The position numbers were made by a program, and so were the translations under genes. Below, one piece after another: positions 53,448 to 64,000 of a stretch of 64,000 nucleotides of DNA (position 1 is the stretch's first letter; each line of letters opens with the position of its first letter). The DNA lies in NCBI GenBank assembly GCA_026745465.1, contig JACYXH010000473.1, positions 2,880,691 through 2,944,690 on the forward strand, given 5' to 3'. The DNA comes from Lota lota (lineage: Eukaryota; Chordata; Actinopteri; Gadiformes; Lotidae). Below the pieces are notes generated by a model. That model made no database searches and was not told the DNA's origin. It was given only the letters and a program-made list of their open reading frames with translations.

Positions 53448-53575
53448 CATAGTCTTCCTCGCCCAAGTCTTCATCACCATGTTCTTCCTCCCCATAGTCT
53501 TCATCAGCATAATCTTCATCATCATAGTCTTCCTAACCATACTCTTCATCCCATCACAATAGTCTTCCTCAGCCA
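53448..53575. repeat. Degenerate 15-18 bp repeat (CATAGTCTTC-type)
   Basis: About eight diverged copies of CATAGTCTTCATCAC. On the minus strand one frame reads as 45 mostly acidic codons (EDYGDED-like) ending at 53395. There is no start, splice site or homology that I recognise, so I treat it as simple repeat. Confidence 0.7.
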
Positions 53576-54468
53576 TAGTGGCCCTATCAGGGCGTATTTA
53601 ACACCCATGATCTAATGGCTGTGGGGAGGGTGACTGCCTGAGGAGCGATGGTGGGAAAACAGCAAGATGAAAGACTTTGTCGACGGACAAACAGACGGAT
53701 GGATGGAGAGGGGTTGGGGAGATCAGGCTGATGGGGGTGATGTGAGAAAGGCTGACTCTGTAGAGGAAATGACGAGGAAGTGCTGCATAAGTATTCATTG
53801 GTCACATTTATTTTTCTGCATTATCTTAGCCTGTATTATCCTATCTTCTTAGGGGGGTTATATATTTGTTGCCTTCATCATTTAAATAATTAGTAATCAA
53901 TACTTTTTCAAATTGGACTCAATGACAGTAACGTTAACATGAATTAGCATCTCTTTTGTGATGAGACAGATAGCATAATTAATGTAACATATGGCAGATA
54001 ACATAACATAACTTTATCTTCCATTACTATGTAATTTCATGCTATGTAGCTATTCTTTTTTTCATCAAATATTTTAAGTACTAATATATTCTCTACACAT
54101 TATCGTTAATACAATAATTTAAAAAAAGAGTACTTTTCTAAATAAAGTAAAAACGTAATAAACGGTTTGAAATTTGATTGTAAAGACGTCATACTTTTTT
54201 CTCTCCAAATAGTTCTAATTGGTAGCGTGTGATTGGAGCATGTCCTGGTATCAAGGGACCGCATTGCAATATCTAAAGAAACCAGTAGGGGTCACCTGTA
54301 CATCAACAAGACGGCTATATGGATATCATTTATCTACGCATCCCATGCGACGGTGGCTACAATAGAACCTTGTTGTGTGTTCATGGAATGCATGTATGCG
54401 TCTGGGAGTTTGTCTGGCTCTCACGACTCTGGGGCTCCACTAACCATTGATTGGATCCCATCTCAGAC

Positions 54469-54549
54469 AAACACACACACGTACATCCACACACACACAC
54501 ACACACACACACGACACCTTGCAAAGAAACACACACACACACACACACG

Positions 54550-54603
<54 letters not shown>
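54469..54603. repeat. (CA)n microsatellite, interrupted
   Basis: Long CA runs separated by short interruptions; the purest run is at 54550-54603. Confidence 0.95.
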
Positions 54604-54605
<2 letters not shown>

Positions 54606-54840
54606 AGTTAACAATATCTGGTAAAAAAATAAAATACATATTCAATGTTGAACGGTTTCTTAACATTTTGTTTCTCATACAATTGGCCAATTCCGTAACG
54701 TAATCTTTCTCTGATGTGTTTTATTAATGAAATTGGATGGCATTTTTTTCTGTAAGGAGAGGGCTACCGGGCCTTACGACTTATTATATTTGAAACTTTA
54801 TTATACTTTAGTATCTACTGAATGAAACACATCTAGAGCA

Positions 54841-55822
54841 CATCCTGTACAATACGTTTATACATCCTGTACAATATGTTCACACATCCTGTACAATATG
54901 TTTATACATCCTGTACAATACATTTACACATCCTGTACAATACGTTTATACATCCTGTACAATATGTTTATACATCCTGTACAATATGTTCACACATCCT
55001 GTACAATACGTTTACACATCCTGTACAATACGCTTACACATCCTGTACAATACGTTTATACATCCTGTACAATATGTTTATACATCCTGTACAATACGTT
55101 TATACATCCTGTACAATACGTTTATACATCCTGTACAATATGTTCACACATCCTGTACAATATGTTTATACATCCTGTACAATACGTTTATACATCCTGT
55201 ACAATACGTTTATACATCCTGTACAATACGTTCATACATCCTGTACAATACGTTTATACATCCTGTACAATACGTTTATACATCCTGTACAATATGTTCA
55301 CACATCCTGTACAATACGTTTATACATCCTGTACAATATGTTCACACATCCTGTACAATATGTTTATACATCCTGTACAATACGTTTATACATCCTGTAC
55401 AATACGTTTATACATCCTGTACAATACGTTCATACATCCTGTACAATACGTTTATACATCCTGTACAATACGTTTATACATCCTGTACAATACGTTTATA
55501 CATCCTGTACAATATGTTCACACATCCTGTACAATACGTTTATACATCCTGTACAATATGTTCACACATCCTGTACAATATGTTTATACATCCTGTACAA
55601 TATGTTTATACATCCTGTACAATATGTTCACACATCCTGTACAATACGTTTATACATCCTGTACAATACGTTTATACATCCTGTACAATATGTTTATACA
55701 TCCTGTACAATATGTTTATACATCCTGTACAATATGTTTATAAATCCTGTACAATATGTTTATACATCCTGTACAATATGTTTATACATCCTGTACACTA
55801 TGTTTATACATCCTGTACACCT
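54841..55822. repeat. 22-bp minisatellite, about 44 units, with higher-order structure
   Basis: Unit ATCCTGTACAATACGTTTATAC, with variation confined to a few positions (ACG or ATG; TTTATAC or TTCACAC, rarely TTCATAC or TTTACAC). The array starts abruptly after ATCTAGAGCAC and decays at its right end (TACACTATG, then CACCTTCACC). Because 22 is not a multiple of three and the unit has no stop on the plus strand, all three plus frames stay open for 280-336 codons, each reading the same 22-residue cycle. That is an arithmetic consequence, not evidence of protein. Confidence 0.97.
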
Positions 55823-56186
55823 TCACCCCATTCAGTCAGGTGGGACTACAGCAGTAGTACGGCACAATGGAGGGCAGGTGGGATGATTGTTGGGGAAGAA
55901 CAGCTTACTATTTTGGTGAGCTGGTCTACTGTACATTTAAACAGTGTGTAATCCAAATGAAACTAATTATACACCAGCCATACGTGTCAATCAATTTCCA
56001 CAACCTGTCCAGTTTATTAAGCAGCTTCAACCGGCTCCCAAGAGCAGCGTTGCGCTATGCAGACGGTCTGCACTACCCCTGGCCGTATTAGCATGTGAAA
56101 GCCTCTAGTTCTTGTGAACCTATTTGCCCTTTGACCTTTGTACTGTGTGTCTTGCAGACAGCAAATAGCAGTGAATGAGATGTGAG

Positions 56187-56249
56187 CCCCCCCCCCCCCC
56201 CTCTTGGTTCTCACCACACCCCTTGCTCCCCCCCCCTCCCCCCCCCCCG
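56187..56249. repeat. Poly-C rich tracts
   Basis: Several C runs of 6 to 14 separated by a few bases; the complementary strand has G-quadruplex potential. Confidence 0.85.
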
Positions 56250-57204
56250 CCCACCTCCCCCTGCCTCAGCGAGCTATGCATGGATGTAGACCCTGAGAGA
56301 AAGAGTCTGACATGTCCACCTCCCTCATGTCTCTGACTTGATGTTTGCCACCCGGCACCGTCCAGGGAGGCCTTCACCCACTGCTCTCCCCTCTCACAGG
56401 CCACCTATGCAGGCTGGGGTTTTGCTGTGAGAATGGAGTGGTACACAAGCAGAATGGTCCCAGCTCTACTGTGAACCATGTGAACTTATGAGGAGAGATA
56501 CCATCTGAAACTTTCATAATTTTATCTTATCTGATCTTATTCCTGATATATTTAAATTATAATATTAATGTTATTGTGTTATTAATGTGTACTTAGGAGG
56601 CAAAGTGAAAACTATGTTTAAAATGTCATTGATATGTCATATGTAATATGACAAACACAAAATAGTGCAATGATTAGGCTCGAAGAACTGTAAAATATAA
56701 AAATATAAAAATAAAAATATAAAATAAATATGAAGTTAAGTTTAGACCGGTATAAATTCACTTTGTTACTCACTGTTATGAATCCGGGAACCCAAAACGG
56801 CAGCTGTACTAAATTGATTAAATGTATTAATAATTATTATAATTAATTATTTATTCAAAATGTAAAAGCATTATTTATTTTTATTGAGCTTACAGAGCTC
56901 TTTAAATATGTCTAATTTAATGGAACTTTTTCTTCTTTTATATTTTTCTACATTCCTGACGGTTTATAATTCATGTAGATATGTTAAGTCGTCCTTGACT
57001 TTCCTATACACACACAACACATCTATGTTGACCGTGCCTAATCAGGTCAGAGTTGACCAGGTTCATGTATTAATTCAGTGCACATGAATTCACCCACACA
57101 CGCAAACACAGACACACCAGCTCCACACATTCCTAAACACACTCCTATTTAGTAGACTTAGACTCAGACATATAAAAAAAAGTATGCAATACACTCTCTC
57201 TGAA

Positions 57205-57206
<2 letters not shown>

Positions 57207-57254
<48 letters not shown>
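57207..57254. repeat. (CA)n microsatellite
   Basis: About 23 CA units. Confidence 0.95.
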
Positions 57255-57256
<2 letters not shown>

Positions 57257-58519
57257 TGTGATGCAGACAGTTTGAAGTGTCTCATCTCGCCGTCTATTCT
57301 CTGACTGTCTGCTCCGTGTGACCCCATCTTTTTATAGGTCTAATTAAGGAGTCAGACCCTCCAACATGCCATGGCAAACTCACGGCTGATACCTCCTGGT
57401 GGCTTTCATGTGTGTCTGGGCGTGCATAGAGGGCTCTCAAAACGCCATCATTCAGATATTGCTTTCCCATCTACCTCGGTGGCCTTCTGGTCCGACGCCC
57501 TGAGAACGTCCCACAAAGATTTACGTCCTTTTCAACAACTAGACATTATGTTATGGGAATGGCTATGGGAATTGTATATTTCATTTACAAAGGACAAAGG
57601 CTAAAATCGACATTGGCTCGATGATATTGTGGCATTCATTTACACATTTTGTTGATGCTCTTTTTATGTGTGTGCCATGATATTATTGCACAGATTTAAT
57701 AAAAACAAAAATTATTATCCATTAATACACTTATGTATTTCTATGTCTATACAGTGCATTTCTATTTCAGGGTTAGTTATTAAGTCACATGAATATAAGT
57801 TTTTTTAGTGTGAACGTTTAAAAAAAACGAATTATTGATATATTGTATTGCATTGTGTTGATATGAAGTCTTATTGTTATTAATTAAAATCTATTTGAGG
57901 TTGTCATTGACATTGATTGGAGAAAAAACACTTAAAAAAACTTCACACGCATGCCAAAATCACAGGATGTCATTCCATTGTGTCCATTTTTCATCCTTAT
58001 TTTTTAGCAATGACGCACTTCTGTCCCCTCACTGACCGTCCATGAAATCCTCTCCTTGACCCTGCCTGTCTGAACCTGACCTCTGACCTCTCATTGGAAA
58101 GGGAGGCCAAGAGGTTGACAACACTAGGTCAACAAGCTCTCTCTCTTTCAGTTGAGTTGTGTTGAACTCTGAACCAAACTTCTTATTTTAATTTGAATCT
58201 TTTATGTTTTTAGAAACACGTTCACACAGCAGAAAATATATTTGCTCCGTTGTGCAACTTAAAATTAACACATTGACATTGTTCTTTCTCACCAAAAATA
58301 GCAAAGCATTTGGACAAGTTACTGAACTAAAAACTAAAATTGTAAAATTCACATCTGTATTTTATGAAACAACTCAACCAGGTGACGCTGCATGCGTCGT
58401 CTGAATCCCCAGGGCCTTTTAAAGAAGTAGGACAACAAGTGTCGGGGTCAAATGTCAGACTACTTGATGCTTTTTAAAAGGCCATCGAGGAGGGTCACAC
58501 ACGGAGCAATGTGCTGCCT

Positions 58520-58520
<1 letters not shown>

Positions 58521-58610
<90 letters not shown>

Positions 58611-58737
58611 ACCACACACACGCACGCATGCACGCACACACACACACGCACATGCACACTACAACACACACACACACACACGCATACTACAACCCACACA
58701 CACGCACACTACAACACACACACTCACACACACACAG
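58521..58737. repeat. Compound microsatellite (CT)n(AT)n then CA-rich
   Basis: CT units (58521-58566) pass directly into AT units (58566-58608) and then into a CA-rich section with repeated ACTACAACACACA blocks. Confidence 0.95.
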
Positions 58738-60181
58738 GTCAGCAGAGGTCAGCAGAGGGTGAATTAGGAAATGGACCATTATTGCTGTGACCCTGGGTCT
58801 GACCCCATCTTCCCCTGGTGTCTCAGTGAGGAAGCCCCTCACCCACTTCATGAAATTCCTCCATTGACATTCCATTAAGAGCCCGCGTTCAGAAACCCAT
58901 CCATTCACACCATGTTTCCTCTTTTTCTTTACTCTATTGTGAGTTCTGAACAATCTTGTGACTTTAGAAGATACATTTGCAGATTTTCTTTTCCCAAGTT
59001 GACTTTCCTTGTTTTCTGTAACCAGGATATTTGTGATCAAATTAAGTGACATATACACGCTGTAATATGTATTATATGATCATCAACATAGTCATCTATA
59101 CCATTTTGTCTTTATTACAAAGATTTTTACAAATCTGTAAAATCCCATGTTTTTGCCAGTCTCTGCCAACTAGTTTGTGAAAATTCCACTCTGCTCCGAA
59201 TGCAGGTGGTGTTCTTTTGATGAGGTCAAAGTGCCTCTTAGTAACTCTTCAATATCACCACGAAGGGACACCAGCGACGAGGTGTGTGTGGATGTGTGGA
59301 GCTCCGTCTGGCTAGCGGTTGATATTGATGGACCCATCAGAGAGAGAGTTAAGCTTCTCGGACACTTAAGCTATAACGCCACAATGTGTGGTGCATTTCA
59401 AATACAACATCACTCATTAGTATGCTCCTACACAACAATGGTACTGAAAAGTATTACAAAAGGTTGCTTCCTGGAAATCTTAGCCCAAATATTTATTTTT
59501 AGATCTCATAGTGGTCGAATCGAAGTTGAAACAGGGTGTTCATTTCAACTTTAATGTACTCAACTAGAACACTACTGTTAATGATGTGCAATCTTCGTAA
59601 TGGTATGCTTATTAGTTTTATTAGTATATAACTGTGGCATTTTCTCTCTTTACTACAGTTCTTATCAATGTTGTATCTTATCAAACTTTCAACTCTTTAC
59701 TGATAGAGTTGACGTTTTAGTTGTGTGTGCCTTTACTCATGCTTAGCAAAACAGTAATGGGATAAATTTAATTTCACATAAAAGTTTATTATCTTATTAT
59801 TGTTATCGGTATAGTTATTAATATGTGCTTCCCAAACATGGCCTAAAGTGAAGTAACTTCAGCTTTAATATAAAATAAGAAAAGAATAGTTTTTTGCGAA
59901 ATTTGAACTCCCCTACTTGCTTTTTAAATGTCAAATCTAAAAAGTAGTTAAACACAAGTATCTTTCTGAGGATGTGTTTTTATTTTTTTACTCCTATAAT
60001 GTGAACAATATTGATTGTTCTTTGCAGTCCTCCATTGGTAGCAGTTAAGACAGCGGCGACACAACTCCCACTGGGAATACCCTTTGTTTAGTTTCCCCCC
60101 CTTTTTTCCCACTCCTCTTCTGGACATGCAGACGGTAACTTGATGTTGAACTTGAACCCAGTTTCCCCAAATGCCCCTCAG

Positions 60182-60252
60182 ACACTCACACACACGCACT
60201 CACACACACACATGCACATACACACACGCACACGCACACACACACACACACG

Positions 60253-60302
<50 letters not shown>
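60182..60302. repeat. (CA)n microsatellite with interruptions
   Basis: CA-rich with CG substitutions at first, then pure CA from about 60256. A short GT tract of opposite polarity follows at 60421-60446. Confidence 0.95.
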
Positions 60303-60306
<4 letters not shown>

Positions 60307-60679
60307 GATCTTTGACAAGCCATATCCTTTCAGTATGTGCACCCCGCCCCCCAATCTGGTATCTGGTCCATTACACCCTTCACCCTATTCCTCTTTTTTG
60401 CCTAACCATGCTGTAGCTCAGTGTGTGTGTGTGTGTGTGTGTGTGTCACAGAATGCAAATCAGACCCTTGGCAGCACGATATTTATCCCTCCAGACACAA
60501 GCTTTTGTTTTGTTAATGACAGTATGAACATCAGAGGGCCCCTAACATCTCTGTCTGGAGGGCCGGTTTGTATCTAGTCCTATTTTATGCAGTCTCTGAT
60601 CTAGTTGAATGGAGGGCCAACCTGTCCGTATGTAGTCTAGAGGAATCTGTATGTATCTTTATCTAGAATAAAGCAATGA

Positions 60680-60885
60680 CTGAACTCGGCTCACCCCTCT
60701 GGGGGAATTTCAATACAAGGCTTAACCTTTCTAATCCCCCAAAAATGACAACCAAAACATGTGTTTGTGACATTGGCTTTAGCTGTTTACCTGAAACCAA
60801 ATAACTGGAGAGTTCAGGCAACCAGTCCTAAGAATGGAGGTCGAGAGGCAAGGTAGCAAAAGCTGGACAGAGATAGAGAGAGAAT

Positions 60886-60960
<75 letters not shown>

Positions 60961-61195
60961 GTGTGTGTGTGTGTGATGGGTGGGTGGGGGGGGGTGTTGA
61001 TTGTATTTTGTGCACACATTAGTTAGTGGAGAATGGGGTGATTTAATTTGATTGCACTTGATTTATCTTGATTGCATTGTTTATTTTAATGTTTACTCGC
61101 ATATTATTTCACTGAGCAGTGGGGTTCAATATAATATATTGGTTTATTTAAACGATACTCATCATCCATGCTGGAGAGGGCAAAGCAAAAGTACA
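60680..61195 (-). mobile_element. Interspersed repeat with internal microsatellites, copy B (inverted)
   Basis: Reverse-complement relative of 8777-9617, roughly 80 percent identical by eye outside the simple repeats. It contains GA (about 60891-60958) and GT (60961-60976) tracts in the mirrored order. The left end is ACTGAACTCGGCTCACCCCT and the right end lies near GGAGAGGGCAAAGCAAAAG. Compared with copy A it lacks the segment between the two microsatellites. Confidence 0.75.
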
Positions 61196-61469
61196 GCACA
61201 CCAATATGATGAATTTGATGATCATATTCAGAGATGATCTCTCTCACTCTGATGAACCCTTAAATCAGTCATACAGTGTCAGTTACAATCCAAGAGCAAC
61301 AAACTTGTAACACTAAACATTCACTGTACCTCGTAGACTACTGGCTAAAATAATTACGTAAATGTACGCACAGCCTCACGCAAAACAATCAGTTTATGTT
61401 CTTATCCATCTGTGTGCGTTTTTACAGAAAGTGCTGCTAGACTCTGACCCTGTCATCCTAACTTCGACG

Positions 61470-62842
61470 CGATGCTCCTTGTTGCTGGCACTGCAGTGTC
61501 TCACCACACAGTGGCCCTGCTGTATCAAACAGCACACTATTCAGAGCTGAATGTGCAGGTTGTGCCTCCAGTCCACACCTGCACTGAAGCAGAGCAGTAG
61601 CAGCACAAGCCCAATACAACTCTAAGTGTTTTATTTTGTCTTCTTTGGGGGTGATTTAAGCGAGGGCTAGGGCATTTCTCGTGTTTTCATTTGTTTTTTT
61701 CTTGTTCAGATTGCATGTTTTTATTAATTGTTTTGGTCAGGGGGTAAAACCTGGGCCAATAAATGAAAATCATCAGGCAAAAAGCTAACTGCTTTTGTGT
61801 AGTATTACATGTAGAAGGGGTGTGTACGTTACGTTTAAGAGAAAAAGAAAGTACACAGGTATTTCCACAGAATTTCCTTTCATTAGATGATCACATGATT
61901 TCTTATAATGTATTCTCTTTCCCAGGAGTACGCTTTGTAAGGGTGTGGTTAGTGTCCCACTTGAGATGGCTTTGCAGCAAATTAGAGACTCATAAGATGA
62001 CGTTGATGTTGGCGAGAAACCTCTCACAGCAAGTATGCATCAGTGGGGAGAAGACCCTTGTTGAGACTGCTTTGGGCTTAGCACAAAAGGGGAGTTTGCT
62101 CTCGTACCAACAGCCCATCCCACAGTCTAAGTCAGTAATGATTGCATGGAGCTCCTCCAGCTGACCCCCCGCTGCCTCTTGGATAGTACAGGCTTGCCCC
62201 TACAGAGTGTGTGTATGTGTGCAGCGAGGAGGAACACTTACATCTTGAAAGCCTGAAGGTCACACTGGACATGGCCTATAAGATAGATGCCTATACAAGA
62301 GAGCAGGCAGCAGACATGGCTTGGCATCAGCTCCGTAGGGCTAGGATCACTTCCTCACGTTTCAGAGAGGTGTGTTTAGTGAGGGGAACTAGCGATGCAG
62401 AGTCTCTTGCTAAGACTCAGTGGATCCTCAAGGGAACCAGGCAGACGGCAGATATGAGAGTACTGCAAGATGAAAAATATAAATTATACCCCGTGTGGCC
62501 TCATCATTTATCTAGATGCCGCTTGTCTTGGCACCACACCAGATGGGTGGCTCTTTGATCCAGTCGAACAGCCACCATTTGGACTGGTTGAGATAAAGTG
62601 TCCTAATGTTGAGAACAATGTCGATTGTAAACACCTCAGAATTCAGCATGGTTCAGTGAAGGGTCAGCTGTGGATCACTGGACTGCAGTGGTGTGACTTT
62701 GTGATTTGTTCCCAAGAAGAGATCCTGGTGCAGCGTCTACATGTTAACCCGAGCATCACATCGTCATCAGAAAATGGGGAACCGGTTTTACTTCAACGTG
62801 TACAAGAGACCGTACCTGTCGGCTGCTAAAAGCTTTGGCTGA
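61470..62842 (+). pseudogene. Broken YqaJ-type recombinase / exonuclease gene from a fish transposon-like family
   Basis: Pieces in different frames follow one another in the order of a protein family common in fish genomes, with a SWIM-type zinc finger followed by a YqaJ (lambda-exonuclease-like) domain. About 61478-61600 encodes HHTVALLYQTAHYSEL from the SWIM region. About 62050-62120 encodes LLSYQQP. Positions 62218-62465 encode EEEHLHLESLKVTLDMAYKI and RITSSRFREV. From about 62475 a second frame carries TPDGWLFDP and GLVEIKCP, the nuclease-core motif. A further frame holds the end (YKRPYLSAAKSFG, TGA at 62840). At least three frameshifts and an internal deletion near 62655 show it is dead. 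The family assignment is from memory. Confidence 0.75.
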
Positions 62843-63039
62843 CTGATGAAGGAGATGTTAAGTGGGGGAGACTTTTTTAATTGCTAAAAGTTGCTGTTAA
62901 TTTTTTATTTAGCATGATATTCAGGATAAAAAATATTGTGAATATACATGGATTTATCAACCACAAAAATGCAAGCGCAAATGTGCAAAAGACTGAACAA
63001 CAAAAACTGTTTTGTGTGTAAGAAAACACAGCACTAAGC

Positions 63040-63560
63040 TGTTGAATATGGTCGGACCAAGACCGTGAGTACCCCACCACCTCATCCAAATAGGCCTCAC
63101 AACCGGTTAGACCATACAAGACGGTGTTCACCATTTGCTTGAATGTAGCAGGTGCATCACTCACACCAAATGCCATAACAGTATACTGTAAACAATTATC
63201 TGGCGTGATAAATGCTGACAATTCTTTTGCATGAGGTGTTAAAGGGATCTTCCAACACCCCTTTTAAAGATCCAGCTTGGACTGTAATGTAGCATTACCA
63301 ACACAATCAACACAGTCCTCTATGTGAGGAAGAGGGTAGCAATCAGGCTTTGTGGCATCATTTACTTTACGAAAATCTGTACAAAAGCGACAAAAGTGTC
63401 AGATTTGTCTACCAAAAGACAAGGAGAGATCCATGAGCTACTAACTTGCAATATTGCTGTCAAGCATATACTGAACCTGTTTTCTAAGTCTCTGCCATTT
63501 ATCAGGGTTCACGCGGTACGGATGCTGTTTAATAAGAGCTGCATCTCCCATCACATAGTA
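63040..63560 (-). pseudogene. Ty3/gypsy-type reverse transcriptase remnant
   Basis: The minus strand carries the conserved RT order: an IKQHPYRVNP-like block (about 63540-63505), DFRKVN with TKPD and YPLPHIEDC (about 63370-63320), SKLDL, then LQYTVMAFGVSDAPATF and AYLDEVVGYS (63080 region). A stop codon follows SKLDL, and frames change near 63400 and 63250. The catalytic box, normally YLDD or similar, reads YLDE. Only RT is present; no LTRs, integrase or gag are visible in the window. Confidence 0.85.
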
Positions 63561-63628
63561 CAGACATGAGCTTTTTATAACTTATTTGTCTGTAAATCCA
63601 CAGGTGCCTGAAACGACTCAGCAATTTG

Positions 63629-63758
63629 GGAGGGAGGGAGGGAGGGAGGGAGGGAGGAGGGAGGGAGGGAGGGAGGGAGGGAGGGAGGGAGGGAGGGAGG
63701 GAGGGAGGGAGGGAGGGAGGGAGGGAGGGAGGGAGGGAGGGAGGGAGGGAGGGAGGGA
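63629..63758. repeat. (GGGA)n tetranucleotide repeat
   Basis: About 32 GGGA units with one early interruption (GGAGG). Purine-only on the plus strand. All open frames across it are artefacts. Confidence 0.97.
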
Positions 63759-64000
63759 TAAGATTCTGTACATATAGTCCTCTCCATTGTGATAGCCATA
63801 GTGGTGAGCGTTCTGGCGTGTACTGGCAGCCGTGAATCCCCCAGGTGGGTGCGGTAGTGGATGAGGTGTCATACATTTATAAAATATATATATATTAGTC
63901 AAATTCCATGGTGGGCCTACATCAATTAGTGTGGGTTACTGAACATAACTATTAAGCTGATAAACAATTCAGTCGATTCACGTTCAACAGATAAATAGTA

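Larger units (their letters stand above)
49580..54468. other. bcan 3'UTR and gene-poor region
   Basis: The bcan 3'UTR runs to about the AATAAA at 50139. The rest has no open frame with recognisable domains. GC-rich stretches at about 51880-52200 and 52780-52980 could be regulatory. I found no hapln2-like link protein here, although it neighbours BCAN in mammals. Confidence 0.5.
55823..60679. other. Gene-poor region with simple repeats
   Basis: No gene supported. The open frames at 57371-57604 and 59177-59554 have no domain I recognise, no splice context and skewed composition. Simple repeats inside are listed separately. Much of the rest is AT-rich. Confidence 0.5.

Noticed and set aside
53390..53575. 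Acidic minus-strand frame (EDYGDED-like) that could be a C-terminal exon
   Set aside because: Explained by a degenerate 15-18 bp repeat. It is bounded by stops at 45 codons, with no acceptor seen.
54876..55951. Three long overlapping open frames (281-336 codons)
   Set aside because: They arise because the 22-bp repeat has no stop in any plus frame. All three read the same 22-residue cycle.
59177..59554. 125-codon open frame
   Set aside because: No recognised domain, no adjacent exons in phase and AT-rich second half. It may be chance.
61763..62164. 133-codon frame as an independent gene
   Set aside because: Its C-terminal half belongs to the decayed YqaJ family copy, and the N-terminal half is unrelated intergenic sequence.

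Overview
This window is nuclear DNA from a ray-finned (teleost) fish. Its genes are split by GT-AG introns and have AATAAA poly(A) signals. There are many long dinucleotide microsatellites, and the gene order prcc-hdgf-mrpl24-bcan keeps together genes that, from memory, also cluster on human 1q23.1. The species cannot be determined from what is visible.

Layout. Positions 1-7262 hold a tandem array of a 2,864-bp unit (two full periods plus a partial third). Each unit carries one intronless rapunzel-family gene on the minus strand, so there are three copies, the first cut by the window edge. Positions 7.3-9.7 kb are non-coding and contain an interspersed repeat with internal microsatellites. 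Positions 9.7-11.7 kb encode a predicted secreted bacterial-type PI-PLC X-domain protein. Positions 12.3-13.7 kb encode a four-helix TMEM272-like membrane protein. Positions 14.2-15.9 kb are mrpl9 (mitoribosomal bL9m, 7 exons). Convergent with it, 17.2-20.3 kb is prcc (minus, 7 exons), which shares an upstream region of about 1.1 kb head-to-head with hdgf (21.4-24.6 kb, 6 exons). mrpl24 (uL24m, 5 exons) follows at 27.7-29.3 kb. Positions 34.9-49.6 kb are bcan (brevican, a brain lectican proteoglycan). Its modules are Ig-V, two link modules, a Ser/Thr/Pro-rich core, EGF, C-type lectin and sushi, with a candidate start exon 4.3 kb upstream of the rest. Positions 49.6-60.7 kb have no gene I can support; they hold microsatellites and a 22-bp minisatellite of nearly 1 kb. 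Positions 60.7-63.8 kb are transposon debris: an inverted copy of the 9-kb repeat, a frameshifted YqaJ-recombinase pseudogene and a Ty3/gypsy reverse-transcriptase remnant.

Functional themes are two mitochondrial ribosomal proteins, two nuclear factors (PRCC, HDGF), one extracellular-matrix proteoglycan and a lineage-expanded rapunzel cluster. I could assemble exon phases across every intron of the six spliced genes. I found no operon-like or defence-like system. The observations I think most deserve follow-up are: a four-fold, 52-bp-periodic duplication of a 3' splice site in a bcan intron; a readthrough C-terminus that would give a GPI-anchored brevican; the near-identical rapunzel tandem array; a GC-AG intron carrying 212 bp of CT repeat in prcc; and a higher-order minisatellite.
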